Origin: an uncultured Clostridium sp.
GTDB lineage: Bacteria; Bacillota; Clostridia; Lachnospirales; Lachnospiraceae
DNA: 41,850 nucleotides
Reading direction: 5' to 3'
NCBI GenBank assembly: GCA_946553025.1
Contig: CAMNRM010000043.1
Location: forward strand, 1-41,850
The stretch's first letter is position 1; each line of letters opens with the position of its first letter. The position numbers and the translations under genes were made by a program. Positions 8,165-16,547 of the stretch are shown here, one piece after another. The notes beneath the pieces are model-generated. The model was given only the letters and a program-made list of their open reading frames with translations. It was not told where the DNA came from and did no database searches.

Positions 8165-9862
8165 ATGGCTAGAGTGAGTAAGAAAAATAATGCTTATGTT
8201 CAGGCAGATAAAGCAGCAAAATTAAAGGGGGCAGAAAGCTGTCAGACGGCGATTTATGCCCGCCTTTCAGTGGAAGATAATGGAAAAGACAGTGATTCCC
8301 TGGAAGCGCAGATTCAGTATCTGAACGCTTATCTGGAGGACAAGCCGCAGATGCAGTTGTGTGGAATATTTGCAGATAATGGATTTACAGGTACAAATTA
8401 TGACCGGCCAGAATTTCAAAAAATGATGGATTTAGTAAAAAAAGGGAAAATTAACTGCATTGTAGTAAAGGATCTGTCCCGATTGGGAAGAAATTATATT
8501 GATACCGGGAATTTTCTTCAGAAAGTTTGTCCGATGTACCATCTTCGTCTGATTGCAGTGAATGATCAGTATGATACTGCTTTTGCCGGGTCAAATGAGG
8601 AGATGTCCATGTCGGTAATGAATATCGCCAATGATATGTATGCCAAGGATATTTCCAGGAAAATTTGTTCGTCCCTTCAGGGAAAAATGGAACGTGGGGA
8701 ATATATCGGAAATTATGCCCCCTATGGTTATCAGAAGGAACCGGGAAATAAAAATCATTTGATGATTGATCCATTAACCGCTCCGGTAGTTCAGCGGATT
8801 TATGAATTGCGGGCAGAAGGTCTGGGAATATCAAAGATTGCAGCGATATTGAATGAGGCAGGAGTTCCTTCTCCCGGACGTTATCGTTATGAGAATGGAA
8901 TTGTTACCAATAACAATAAAAAGGGAAAAGAGATTTTGTGGAATCGCCATGTATTGACGGATTTGCTGAAAAATATCGTTTATCAGGGTCATCTGGCGCA
9001 GGCAAAGGCCAGGGAAGCGCTTTATCAGGGAAAGCCATTTCATTGGGTGGGAGAAGATGAATGGGTAGTGTGCCAAAATACACATGAGCCAATTATCAGT
9101 GATGAATTATTTATGCGTGTTCAGGAGATAAACCAGAAACAGTCAAATGCCCGTAAAGAGAGCCAGGGAAAATATGCGCATCTGCCAAAAGCAGTTAATT
9201 CTTACGGGAAAAAGTTAGTATGTGCGGATTGTGGTTCTGTGATGAAATTGGTGCGGAGTATTAATCGAAAAGGGGATAAAGTCTACTTTACGTTTAAATG
9301 TCCGCGCTATATTGAACACAGAGAACGGGGATGTACCGATAAATCTATTTCCCAGGCGGAACTTGACCAGGTTGTTTTAGATACACTTAATGCACATATT
9401 CAGTTGTTTGCAGAACATACATCAGCGATTGCAAAGCTTTTGGAACAGAAAGCGAAGTTTAAAGAACAGGACAAGACAATGGAAGAAAAGATTCGCTTGG
9501 AACAGGAGATAAAACGGCTGGAAGAACTCAGGAATAGTTTGTACATGGATTTAAAGGAAGGGCTGCTGATAGAGGAAGAATATCGGTATATGAAAAAGCA
9601 ATACGAAGAAAAGATCGAAAAGCTGAGGGAGCAGATAGAACAGCAATACAGTGAACAGATAAAGCTTGAGGAAGAAACGGTGCAATATTCGCACTGGCTG
9701 GAGCAGGCCGGTAGTCATGAAAAAATAGAGAAGGTAGATAGTGAAGTGCTTGAAACCTGGATAGAAAAAATTAGTGTACAGACGGGAAAGAAGATTAAAA
9801 TGCAGATGAAGTACGAAGATCAGTTCAGAGAAGCGGGAATTACATGGGAGGAGGCTGTCTGA
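8165..9862 (+). CDS. Large serine recombinase 2
   Basis: A 565-residue large serine recombinase. An N-terminal extension of about 25 residues precedes the catalytic block IYARLSVED with nucleophile Ser35. It keeps VVKDLSRLGRNYIDTGNF and DNGFTGTNYDRP, the recombinase domain, and a zinc ribbon with C-A-D-C-G then K-C-P and G-C-T. A coiled coil follows (about residues 425-510). The start has GGAGAGGAG upstream. Its stop codon overlaps the start of recombinase 3 (TGATG), so translation is coupled. Three-recombinase operons of this kind occur at one end of Clostridia integrative elements, where the proteins may cooperate in integration and excision. Confidence 0.93.
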   Translation: MARVSKKNNAYVQADKAAKLKGAESCQTAIYARLSVEDNGKDSDSLEAQIQYLNAYLEDKPQMQLCGIFADNGFTGTNYDRPEFQKMMDLVKKGKINCIVVKDLSRLGRNYIDTGNFLQKVCPMYHLRLIAVNDQYDTAFAGSNEEMSMSVMNIANDMYAKDISRKICSSLQGKMERGEYIGNYAPYGYQKEPGNKNHLMIDPLTAPVVQRIYELRAEGLGISKIAAILNEAGVPSPGRYRYENGIVTNNNKKGKEILWNRHVLTDLLKNIVYQGHLAQAKAREALYQGKPFHWVGEDEWVVCQNTHEPIISDELFMRVQEINQKQSNARKESQGKYAHLPKAVNSYGKKLVCADCGSVMKLVRSINRKGDKVYFTFKCPRYIEHRERGCTDKSISQAELDQVVLDTLNAHIQLFAEHTSAIAKLLEQKAKFKEQDKTMEEKIRLEQEIKRLEELRNSLYMDLKEGLLIEEEYRYMKKQYEEKIEKLREQIEQQYSEQIKLEEETVQYSHWLEQAGSHEKIEKVDSEVLETWIEKISVQTGKKIKMQMKYEDQFREAGITWEEAV

Positions 9863-11568
9863 TGGAACAGCATATTGCTGTTTACCTGCGGGTTTCGCTG
9901 GAGGATATTAGGCTGGGAGAGAAACAAAGGATAAAAGAAGAACAGGAAAATTCCTCAACCCAGGAAAGCAATAGCATATTTGCTCAGAGAAAGCTAATTG
10001 AAAAATATATTGCTCAGGAAGAGTCCCTGCGGGGACTCCCTTCCTCAGAGTTTATTGATGATGGATTTACAGGAACAAATTTTGAACGCCCGGCATTTCA
10101 GCAGATGATGGAGAAAATAAAGGCAGGCAGGATTTCCTGTGTTATTGTCAAGGATTTATCTCGTTTTGGGCGAAATTATCTGGAAGTAGGAGATTATTTG
10201 GAACATTTATTTCCTTTTCTGGGTATTCGGTTTATTGCGGTAAATGACGGTTATGACAGCCAGGAACACAGTGGAGCAAATGCAGGAATTGATATTGCGT
10301 TTAAAAATATTCTTCATGATTACTACAGCCGTGATCTTTCGGTGAAAATTCGCTCAGCACAGCAGAGCCGTATGAGGACAGGAAAATATGTTAATGTTCC
10401 GCCTTATGGTTATCGAAGAGATCCTGAAGATAAACACCATCTTTTGCCAGACCCGGCTACAGCACCCATAGTGAAACGAATTTTTCAAATGGTGATTGAC
10501 GGAAACAGTACATCGCAGGTGGCAACCATATTAAATCAGGAAGGTATTCCTACGCCTCTGCAGGCTAAAGGGATTCGGAGAAAGAAAGGAATTCTTTGTG
10601 AAAAGCCTCTGATGTGGAGCCATGCGGCGATTTTAAATATTCTTGGTAATTACAAATATACAGGAGCAATGGTAAATCATTCGCGTGAAAACCCATCTCT
10701 GCGGGCTCGTTCACAGATAAAAGTTTCGCAGACAGAATGGATTATTCACGAGGGGATGCATGAGGCGCTGGTTTCTCATGAGGAATTTGAACTGGCAAAG
10801 CAGGCAATACGGAAAGTGGAAAATTATTCCCGGAAGAAAAGGGACTTTTCCAAAAGTGTATATTATTGTGGATATTGTGGACGGCGGCTGAGGAAAACGT
10901 ATGGGAAAACCACATATCTGAGTTGTCAAACGGTAATGTACCAAAAAGATGCAGAGTGCGGGGAGATTCGCTGGATATTGCCGGAGATAGAAGAAATGGT
11001 ACTTGATTCTTTTCAGATTCAGTTGTGTTTTTTAAAGAAGCTGAGAAAGAAACAGAAAACAGAAAAGAAAGATCCAGGGAGAATGTTCATCCGAAAGATA
11101 GAAGAAACTAAGGCGCAGGTGGATTTCTGTAATTCCCGAAAAATGCAGCTTTATATGGAATATCGCGGCGGACAGTTAAGCAGGGATAGTTTTATTATGC
11201 AGAAAGAAGAGCAGACAAAGGAGGCCGAACGGCTGAAGGTATTGCTGGAAGAAACCCAGGCAGACTATGAAAAGCACCTGGAAGAAAGGCAGAAGGAAAA
11301 AGAGCAGGAAGAATTATTGAATCAATATGCACCAGAAGGGGAATTTAGCAAAGAGGAATTGCTTCAGCTAATGTACCAGGGAATTGACAGGGTAATGGTG
11401 TATAAGGAGCGATTATTGGAAATTACCTGGAAGTTTCAGGATGTGTTTGCAGAAGAGGTAGAGGAAAAGGATGGACGTGGAGTTAGGAATAGACACAGGG
11501 CAGAAGATGAAAGAGAGGAAGAAACGGTTAATGAAAAAGCAGTTATTGCGGAAAAACGGATGGCATGA
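9862..11568 (+). CDS. Large serine recombinase 3
   Basis: About 568 residues. I place the start at the ATG at 9862, overlapping the previous stop, because GGAGG lies about ten bases upstream; an ATG 18 bases earlier is also in frame. The catalytic domain shows VYLRVSLED (Ser12), DDGFTGTNFERP and VIVKDLSRFGRNYLEVGDY. The zinc ribbon is Y-C-G-Y-C-G then L-S-C and E-C-G. The family body appears to end near WKFQDVFAEE (about 11460). The last 35 or so residues are charged and low in complexity, and part of this tail (KAVIAEK) recurs upstream of the second Rpn gene. The tail may therefore be read from flanking DNA near the element end. Confidence 0.9.
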   Translation: MEQHIAVYLRVSLEDIRLGEKQRIKEEQENSSTQESNSIFAQRKLIEKYIAQEESLRGLPSSEFIDDGFTGTNFERPAFQQMMEKIKAGRISCVIVKDLSRFGRNYLEVGDYLEHLFPFLGIRFIAVNDGYDSQEHSGANAGIDIAFKNILHDYYSRDLSVKIRSAQQSRMRTGKYVNVPPYGYRRDPEDKHHLLPDPATAPIVKRIFQMVIDGNSTSQVATILNQEGIPTPLQAKGIRRKKGILCEKPLMWSHAAILNILGNYKYTGAMVNHSRENPSLRARSQIKVSQTEWIIHEGMHEALVSHEEFELAKQAIRKVENYSRKKRDFSKSVYYCGYCGRRLRKTYGKTTYLSCQTVMYQKDAECGEIRWILPEIEEMVLDSFQIQLCFLKKLRKKQKTEKKDPGRMFIRKIEETKAQVDFCNSRKMQLYMEYRGGQLSRDSFIMQKEEQTKEAERLKVLLEETQADYEKHLEERQKEKEQEELLNQYAPEGEFSKEELLQLMYQGIDRVMVYKERLLEITWKFQDVFAEEVEEKDGRGVRNRHRAEDEREEETVNEKAVIAEKRMA

Positions 11569-11728
11569 TATACTGGGAGCAGAGAAACGAGTGCGGAGTA
11601 TGCAGAAAAACGCAGGCAGGGAAGAAGTGGGAAAGACGGGCGTAGAGGATGCAACGAAAAAAAGTACCTTGCTTGCGGCAGATAAGAAAAATGGTGCTGA
11701 GGAAAGGAGGGAGAGGGTTGGGGCGTAA
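11471..11728 (+). CDS. Possible small basic protein overlapping recombinase 3
   Basis: An 85-residue, Lys/Arg-rich frame from ATG 11471 that overlaps the last 98 bases of recombinase 3 in another frame. I recognise no domain. A stretch of it (KKQLLRKN, then HDIL) aligns in the same frame with sequence upstream of the second Rpn gene (KKQSLQKN, HDIL), which slightly favours its having once been coding. No strong ribosome-binding site is visible. It could equally be a chance frame. Confidence 0.25.
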   Translation: MDVELGIDTGQKMKERKKRLMKKQLLRKNGWHDILGAEKRVRSMQKNAGREEVGKTGVEDATKKSTLLAADKKNGAEERRERVGA

Positions 11729-12656
11729 AGATACGGTTACGAAAGATTATATGTAGCAGAATGTGATTTTTGCTGATGTATTTAACTATTATATTTATGG
11801 CGGTCAGCAGAGAATTTTGCCGGGACAACTGCAGGAACTGGATACAACAGAAATTATTGTTCCCTATGGTGCGGATGATGCCGGGGAGCCGGAGCAGGTT
11901 TATCGGGATGTCATGAAAAGCCTGGTTGCGATGAGGGATGATCGTGCAGCCTACCTGCTTTTGGGAATCGAGAATCAAGGTGGTGTGCATTATGCCATGC
12001 CAGTGAAAAATTTGTTGTATGATGCTATAAATTATGCAAAACAGGTGCAGAAGGCGGCAAACAGCCATAGGGAAGCAAAAGATTCTAAAGGACACAATAA
12101 GGGAGAATTTTTATCGGGATTTTATAAGGAAGATCGATTAATTCCTGTAATAACTCTGGTTATCCTGTTTTCGCCGGATAAATGGGATGGGCCGACTTCT
12201 CTCCATGAGATGCTGAATACGGATGATGAACATATTCTTTCCCTGGTGCCGGATTATCAGATTCACTTGATTACGCCTTATGGATTGTCGGACGGGGAGT
12301 TGAAAAAATTTCATTCGTCATTGAGAGAAGTACTTACCTTTATCAAGTATTCTAAAGACAGGGAAAAAATGGACGAAGCTGTTCGAGATAATTTCAAAAA
12401 GCTGCGGAAAGAAGAAATTGATGTTTTAAATTATTGTGCCAATGTCAACTTGCAATTGCCGCCAGGAGAGGAGGAAGTGGATGTGTGTAAGGCTTGGGAG
12501 GATATGAAACAGGAAGTAGAAGAAAGAACATTATTAAAGGATCTTAGAAATATCATTGAAGGGTTTCATGTAACAGCGGAGAAAGCAATGGAAGTTTTGA
12601 AAGTACCCGAAGCTAATCAGGCAGAACTGGCTGCGAAACTAAATTCGCCCAGATAG
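11718..12656 (+). pseudogene. Rpn/YhgA-like recombination-promoting nuclease, copy 1 (nonsense codon)
   Basis: This is a homologue of the YhgA/Rpn family (PD-(D/E)XK-type nucleases, often annotated as putative transposases). The start equivalent to copy 2 is TTG 11718 after GGAGG (LGRKDTVTKDYM), but codon 13 is TAG at 11754-11756 where copy 2 has AAG. After the stop the frame stays open to 12656 and keeps the nuclease-like GIENQGG (E-x-Q) segment. A GTG at 11763 could restart translation, giving 297 residues, though no ribosome-binding site precedes it. A single-base mutation explains the stop. It may still make an N-terminally shortened protein by reinitiation from the short 12-codon leader. 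Confidence 0.8.
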
Positions 12657-12757
12657 GCAGGAACGAAACGCCCCAGATCCTTAGTATTGACAAAGCAGGA
12701 CAGGATATTGCCGAAAAAAACAAAAAAATGCAAAAATTTCTTAGCGAATACTTGACA
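12656..12757 (+). pseudogene. Possible remnant of a DtxR-like regulator joined to spoVT
   Basis: The spoVT frame is open upstream of its ATG and reads ILSIDKAGQDIAEK, then MQKFLSEYLTQ. This resembles the G-x-x-I-A-E-K...F-L part of DtxR/MntR-type metalloregulators. It directly precedes DDLGRIVVPKE, the point where SpoVT homology begins. It is short and the assignment is tentative. Confidence 0.3.
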
Positions 12758-13282
12758 CAAGCAGATGATTTAGGGCGAATTGTCGTTCCGAAAGAAATTC
12801 GGCGCACGCTTCGTTTAAGAGAAGGAACGCCCCTGGAAATTTTTACGGACAGGGAAGGTGAAATCATATTAAAAAAATATTCGCCCATGGTGGAGCTGAC
12901 CGCATTTGCCGGACAGTATGCCGAAGCGATGGCACAGTCCACCGGTTTAATGGTGTGTATTACCGACAGAGATCAGGTTATCGCTGTAGCCGGGGGGCCG
13001 AAAAAGGACATATTGCAGAAGAATATCAGCAGACAGTTAGAACAGCTCATTAACGAGCGCCAGTCCGTGTGTGCGGGGAAGGATGAAAAGAACTTTATTC
13101 CGCTGGTAACAGAGGAATTGGAAGGCGTGACGGCGCAGGTAGTGACCGCCATTATCTGTGAGGGCGATGCGATTGGGGCTGTGGCGATATTAAGCCGGGA
13201 ACCCAGGGCGAGGTTTGGCGAGATGGAGATGAAACTGGCGGCAACAGCGGCTGGGTTTTTGGGGAGGCAGATGGAAGGGTAG
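12728..13282 (+). CDS. spoVT: SpoVT-family (AbrB-type) sporulation regulator with altered N-terminus
   Basis: 184 residues. It has an AbrB-type DNA-binding domain (DDLGRIVVPKEIRRTLRLRE, then G-T-P-L-E-I-F, about residues 14-40), the conserved ILKKYSP linker, and a C-terminal GAF-like domain. SpoVT modulates late forespore genes in Bacillus and relatives. Family members normally begin about M-K-A-T-G-I-V-R-R-I-D-D-L-G. Here the first dozen residues are replaced by MQKFLSEYLTQA, and the ATG lies in an A-run without a ribosome-binding site. The missing residues form the first strand of the swapped-hairpin fold, so function is doubtful. A good terminator follows at 13310. It lies between the two Rpn repeats. 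Confidence 0.85.
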   Translation: MQKFLSEYLTQADDLGRIVVPKEIRRTLRLREGTPLEIFTDREGEIILKKYSPMVELTAFAGQYAEAMAQSTGLMVCITDRDQVIAVAGGPKKDILQKNISRQLEQLINERQSVCAGKDEKNFIPLVTEELEGVTAQVVTAIICEGDAIGAVAILSREPRARFGEMEMKLAATAAGFLGRQMEG

Positions 13283-13309
13283 AAAACAGAAAAATTGAAA
13301 GAGAAGAAG

Positions 13310-13354
13310 AACTGCTGTATGAATTGATGAGAAATTCTGGTACAGCAGTTTTTT
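13310..13354 (+). terminator. Rho-independent terminator of spoVT
   Basis: AACTGCTGTA (13310-13319) is perfectly complementary to TACAGCAGTT (13341-13350), followed by TTTTG. The 21-base loop is long but the stem is strong. It starts 27 bases after the spoVT stop. Confidence 0.85.
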
Positions 13355-13493
13355 GTTGGATGGAGAATCGTTTTAATGGGAAATGAAGTGGGCTAAAGTA
13401 CGGGAATAAGGAAAGATACGAAAAAAGCAGTCATTGCAGAAAAATAAAGAGCATGATATACTGGAAACAGGGATAAGAAAAGAGGTGAGGGAG

Positions 13494-14432
13494 TTGGGGC
13501 GTAAAGATACGGTTACGAAAGATTATATGAAGCAGAACACGATATTTGCGGATGCATTTAACTACTATATTTATGGTGGTCAGCAGAGAATTATGCCGGG
13601 ACAACTGCAGGAGTTGGATACAACAGAAATCATTGTTCCCTATGGTGCCGATGATGCCGGGGAGCCAGAGCAGGTTTATCGGGATGTAATGAAAAGTGTG
13701 GTTGCAATGAAAGATGAATATGTGGCCTACCTGCTTTTGGGAATTGAGAACCAAGGTGATGTGAATTATGCCATGCCAGTGAAAAATTGGTTGTATGATG
13801 CCATAAATTATGCAAAGCAGGTGCAGAAGGCGGCAAACAGTCATAGGAAGTCAAAGGATTCTAAAGGACACAGTAAGGGAGAATTTTTATCGGGATTTTA
13901 TAAGGAAGATCGATTAATCCCTGTAATTACTCTGGTTATTTTATTTTCACCGGATGAATGGGATGGGCCGACTTCCCTCCATGAGATGTTGAGTGTGAGA
14001 GATGAACATATTCTTTCCCTGGTGCCGGATTATCAGATTCACTTGATTACGCCTTATGGATTGTCAAAAGATGAGTTGAAAAAATTTCATTCGTCATTGA
14101 GAGAAGTGCTTACTTTTATCAAATATTCGAAAGACAGGGAAAAAATGGACGAAGCTGTCCGAGATAACTTTAAAAAGTTACGGAAAGAAGAAATTGATGT
14201 TTTAAATTATTGTGCCAATGTTAACTTGCAGTTGCCGCCAGGAGAGGAGGAAGTGGATGTGTGTAAGGCTTGGGAGGATATGAGAAAAGAAACAGATGAG
14301 ATGAGGTTATTAAAGGATCTTAGAAATATCATTGAAGGGTTTCATATTACAGCGGAGAAAGCGATGGAAGTTTTGAAAGTACCCGAAGCCAATCAGGCAG
14401 ACCTGGCTGCGAAACTAAATTCGCCCAGATAG
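13494..14432 (+). CDS. Rpn/YhgA-like recombination-promoting nuclease, copy 2 (intact)
   Basis: 312 residues from TTG 13494, chosen because LGRKDTVTKDYMK is the usual family N-terminus and GAGGTGAGGGAG precedes it; the frame is open 20 codons further up. It contains DTTEIIVPYGADDAG, the E-x-Q nuclease-like motif in LLLGIENQ, AMPVKNWLYDAI and LSLVPDYQIHLI, all typical of the YhgA/Rpn family. E. coli Rpn proteins are DNA endonucleases that raise RecA-independent recombination. It has the same length as copy 1 and is nearly collinear with it, so this is a recent direct duplication, with this copy retaining the full frame. A terminator-like hairpin follows at 14500. Confidence 0.9.
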   Translation: MGRKDTVTKDYMKQNTIFADAFNYYIYGGQQRIMPGQLQELDTTEIIVPYGADDAGEPEQVYRDVMKSVVAMKDEYVAYLLLGIENQGDVNYAMPVKNWLYDAINYAKQVQKAANSHRKSKDSKGHSKGEFLSGFYKEDRLIPVITLVILFSPDEWDGPTSLHEMLSVRDEHILSLVPDYQIHLITPYGLSKDELKKFHSSLREVLTFIKYSKDREKMDEAVRDNFKKLRKEEIDVLNYCANVNLQLPPGEEEVDVCKAWEDMRKETDEMRLLKDLRNIIEGFHITAEKAMEVLKVPEANQADLAAKLNSPR

Positions 14433-14499
14433 GATGAACGAAAAATTTTAGAAGCAAGAAGATTGAAGAAAAAGAGAAGATAGAAGAAAAGCAAAAAAG

Positions 14500-14540
14500 T
14501 TGTCACGCCAATGATAGGAAATCAGGGGGTGACAATTTTT
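14500..14540 (+). terminator. Terminator after Rpn copy 2
   Basis: TTGTCAC (14500-14506) pairs with GTGACAA (14529-14535), with A-rich sequence on the left and TTTTT on the right (14536-14540). It separates the Rpn gene from the nucleotidyltransferase gene. Confidence 0.7.
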
Positions 14541-14593
14541 CATCGTTAAAAATGGCAGGAAAATATCTAATGATACAGAGGCAGGTGAAAGCT

Positions 14594-15685
14594 ATGATTA
14601 AATTAAGTAAAGATTCTTTTGAAACAAATTTAGGCGTGTTTGTTGATAAACTTTTTACACATCCGGAGATTAAATGTATCAAAATTAAAGAACTGGAAAT
14701 TTGCAGGGATAATAAAAATGATACAATAAAATCAGCCGTAAATAAAAGCTATCATGATTCCTACAGTGATATTGATTTATGTGCTGTAGTGGAATTATCT
14801 GCTGAAAGTAAAATTATGCCGGATGTTTATATAAAGAATATTGAGCATTGGGGTTTCCCGTTAGAAATGATTTTGGGGGTATGTTTTGTTCCTGAAAATC
14901 AGCTCTGTAGATTTGTGTGTAAAAATGGAATGCGGTATGACTTAAAATTTGCGTTTGAATTTCAGGACGATGCACCGGCAATTACCTTAAAGCCAATACG
15001 TCAGCAAAACAGTAATAGCAATTGGCCGATAGAGAATATTTATCAATTTTGGTTTGTTCAAATTCAGGCACTTGGAAAACTTTACCGCAATGATTTTTTG
15101 ATAAGCAGCCATCTTGCAAATAGCAATATCAATGAAACATTCGTACAGCAAATGGTACTGCGTGATTTAAAATACCATACAAATCATCACCGATATGGCG
15201 ATAAGGAAGAATTGATTTATTTAAAATACACGGGACAATGCCCTTATCAAACTGAAAATATTGTATTTAATAAAATCGCGGATAAGCTTTATTCCGCAGC
15301 GTTGGCTTATGATGAACTTGTCACATTTTTTTATCATGATTACGAACCCAGAAGTGAGGATTTCTTTGCCATATGGAAATCTTATGAGGAACACAGAAAC
15401 AATTGTTTTATCGAAGAAGAGAAAAAGTTATTAATTAGTATTATTGGAACATTAGAAGCGATTAAAGAAGGCGGATTATCCATTACGGAAGCAGAAAAAC
15501 TTTTATTTTCCCCATACATGGTACGCCAACTTAAAAAAAGAAAATATAACGAATCCTTGATTAATCTAGTAGAAAAAGGATGCGAGTTAGAGGATATAGC
15601 TTCAATATTGCCGCAACGTTTGATAGAAAACATCGAAGAACTAAAACAGGAAGCAATAGAGGAAATCAAGATGTTATTTTTATAG
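14594..15685 (+). CDS. Nucleotidyltransferase-fold protein fused to a DUF3969-like C-terminus
   Basis: 363 residues from ATG 14594, preferred over 14552 because GAGGCAGGTG lies just upstream. The N-terminal part looks like an aminoglycoside 6-adenylyltransferase-type fold: DSYSDIDLCAV with D59-x-D61, and a third acidic residue in RYDLKF (D116). These are the metal-binding acids of this superfamily. The last 85 or so residues (GGLSITEAEKLLFSPYMV, then GCELEDIASILP) resemble the small DUF3969 proteins, known from memory as stand-alone genes near toxin loci. The fusion is unusual. The substrate cannot be told from sequence; resistance, tRNA/protein modification or a toxin role are all possible. 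It sits first in a group of small accessory genes. Confidence 0.7.
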   Translation: MIKLSKDSFETNLGVFVDKLFTHPEIKCIKIKELEICRDNKNDTIKSAVNKSYHDSYSDIDLCAVVELSAESKIMPDVYIKNIEHWGFPLEMILGVCFVPENQLCRFVCKNGMRYDLKFAFEFQDDAPAITLKPIRQQNSNSNWPIENIYQFWFVQIQALGKLYRNDFLISSHLANSNINETFVQQMVLRDLKYHTNHHRYGDKEELIYLKYTGQCPYQTENIVFNKIADKLYSAALAYDELVTFFYHDYEPRSEDFFAIWKSYEEHRNNCFIEEEKKLLISIIGTLEAIKEGGLSITEAEKLLFSPYMVRQLKKRKYNESLINLVEKGCELEDIASILPQRLIENIEELKQEAIEEIKMLFL

Positions 15686-15730
15686 TTATACTAATCAGAT
15701 AAGAAGGGTTGATAAGAAGGATTTGAGGGG

Positions 15731-16243
15731 GTGAAAAAGGTGTCCGTAAGCTATCTCGTTAAGATGAAAGGGAAAAAATTAAATAAAGAAATTTTAGTTA
15801 AAGCATTTGAAGATTTGGGCTATGTGAGCAAAAGTATGGAACTACTGGCAAAGGGAATATGCCTGGATTATTTTGAAGAATTAGGTTTTTTAGTTTACTT
15901 AACAGATGGCGGGGATTACCCGTATAATCGATGGGATACGATATTTTATGAGAAAGAATTTATCGTCGAAAGTACATTGGATTTTCATTTTAATAAACAA
16001 TATGAAGATAATGAAAAAAGATATTGGGTTATGTTGTCCGTGGTTTTTACACTGATGATGAATATGGGCGAAGAAGCTATATTGATTAGCAATTATGACA
16101 CAGAATTGTGTTTATTTAAAGAAAATGGACAAGTGTTATTAAACAATCAAAACGGTATATGGAAATGGGGATGTTTTAAGGACTTTATAGCAGAATATTT
16201 TAAAGAAAAGCATGAGCAGTTACTTCTTGAATTCAACAATTAA
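15731..16243 (+). CDS. Hypothetical 170-residue protein, immunity-like
   Basis: Starts at GTG 15731 after GAGGGGGTG. No signal peptide or membrane segment is evident. The start (VSYLVKMKGKKLNKEILVKA) and the pattern of strands are reminiscent of small cytosolic immunity proteins such as the SitI3 group, but I do not firmly recognise a family. It follows the nucleotidyltransferase gene by 45 bases and precedes the DUF4177-like gene by 19, so these are probably co-transcribed. Confidence 0.65.
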   Translation: MKKVSVSYLVKMKGKKLNKEILVKAFEDLGYVSKSMELLAKGICLDYFEELGFLVYLTDGGDYPYNRWDTIFYEKEFIVESTLDFHFNKQYEDNEKRYWVMLSVVFTLMMNMGEEAILISNYDTELCLFKENGQVLLNNQNGIWKWGCFKDFIAEYFKEKHEQLLLEFNN

Positions 16244-16262
16244 CGATGGAGGAGTGAGTCAA

Positions 16263-16469
16263 ATGAAAAAAGTTGAGTTTGTAAGAGTTAAGTCAGAACT
16301 GTGTGGATATAGCTTTGGAAAAGGAACAAAATATTCATTTACTGGGATTGAAGAAATCATAGAAGAACGTCTTAAAAATGATTGGTCTTTTGCAGGCTAT
16401 ATTCCTATTGAAACAAGGGGAACGGGTGATATTGAAACGATATCACTTATTTTTCAAAAGGACGAATGA
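16263..16469 (+). CDS. DUF4177-like small protein
   Basis: 68 residues from ATG 16263 with an excellent GGAGGAGTGA upstream; an earlier ATG at 16212 overlaps the previous gene and is less likely. The layout (VEFVRVKSE at the start, IEEIIEERLKNDWSFAGYIP in the middle, ISLIFQKDE at the end) fits the DUF4177 pattern of strand, helix, W-x-(F/L)-x-G-Y, strand. The function is unknown. Confidence 0.7.
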   Translation: MKKVEFVRVKSELCGYSFGKGTKYSFTGIEEIIEERLKNDWSFAGYIPIETRGTGDIETISLIFQKDE

Positions 16470-16547
16470 TTTATAAATTAGAGAATAGGGAAATTTGTGT
16501 ATTAAGCAAAAATAAGATACTTATATTGGGATAAACAGGAGAGAAAG

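Larger units (their letters stand above)
11537..14442 (+). repeat. Direct repeat pair carrying the Rpn genes, flanking spoVT
   Basis: Copy 1 runs about 11537-12667 and copy 2 about 13424-14442. Both hold a 939-bp Rpn gene, similar by eye over its full length. Homology extends upstream past the start codon into the recombinase 3 tail for copy 1, and downstream to a shared GAACGAAA. Copy 1 has about 100 extra bases ahead of its start. Recombination between the copies would delete spoVT. Confidence 0.8.

Noticed and set aside
11436-12095. Long minus-strand open frame opposite the recombinase 3 end and Rpn copy 1
   Set aside because: It mirrors the codon pattern of the plus-strand genes, is rich in Ser/Pro/Leu, shows no ribosome-binding site and no domain. 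It is a shadow.
12687-12705. TTGACA at 12687 ahead of spoVT as a promoter
   Set aside because: No fitting -10 box lies at 16-18 bases, and the stretch reads as a coding remnant.
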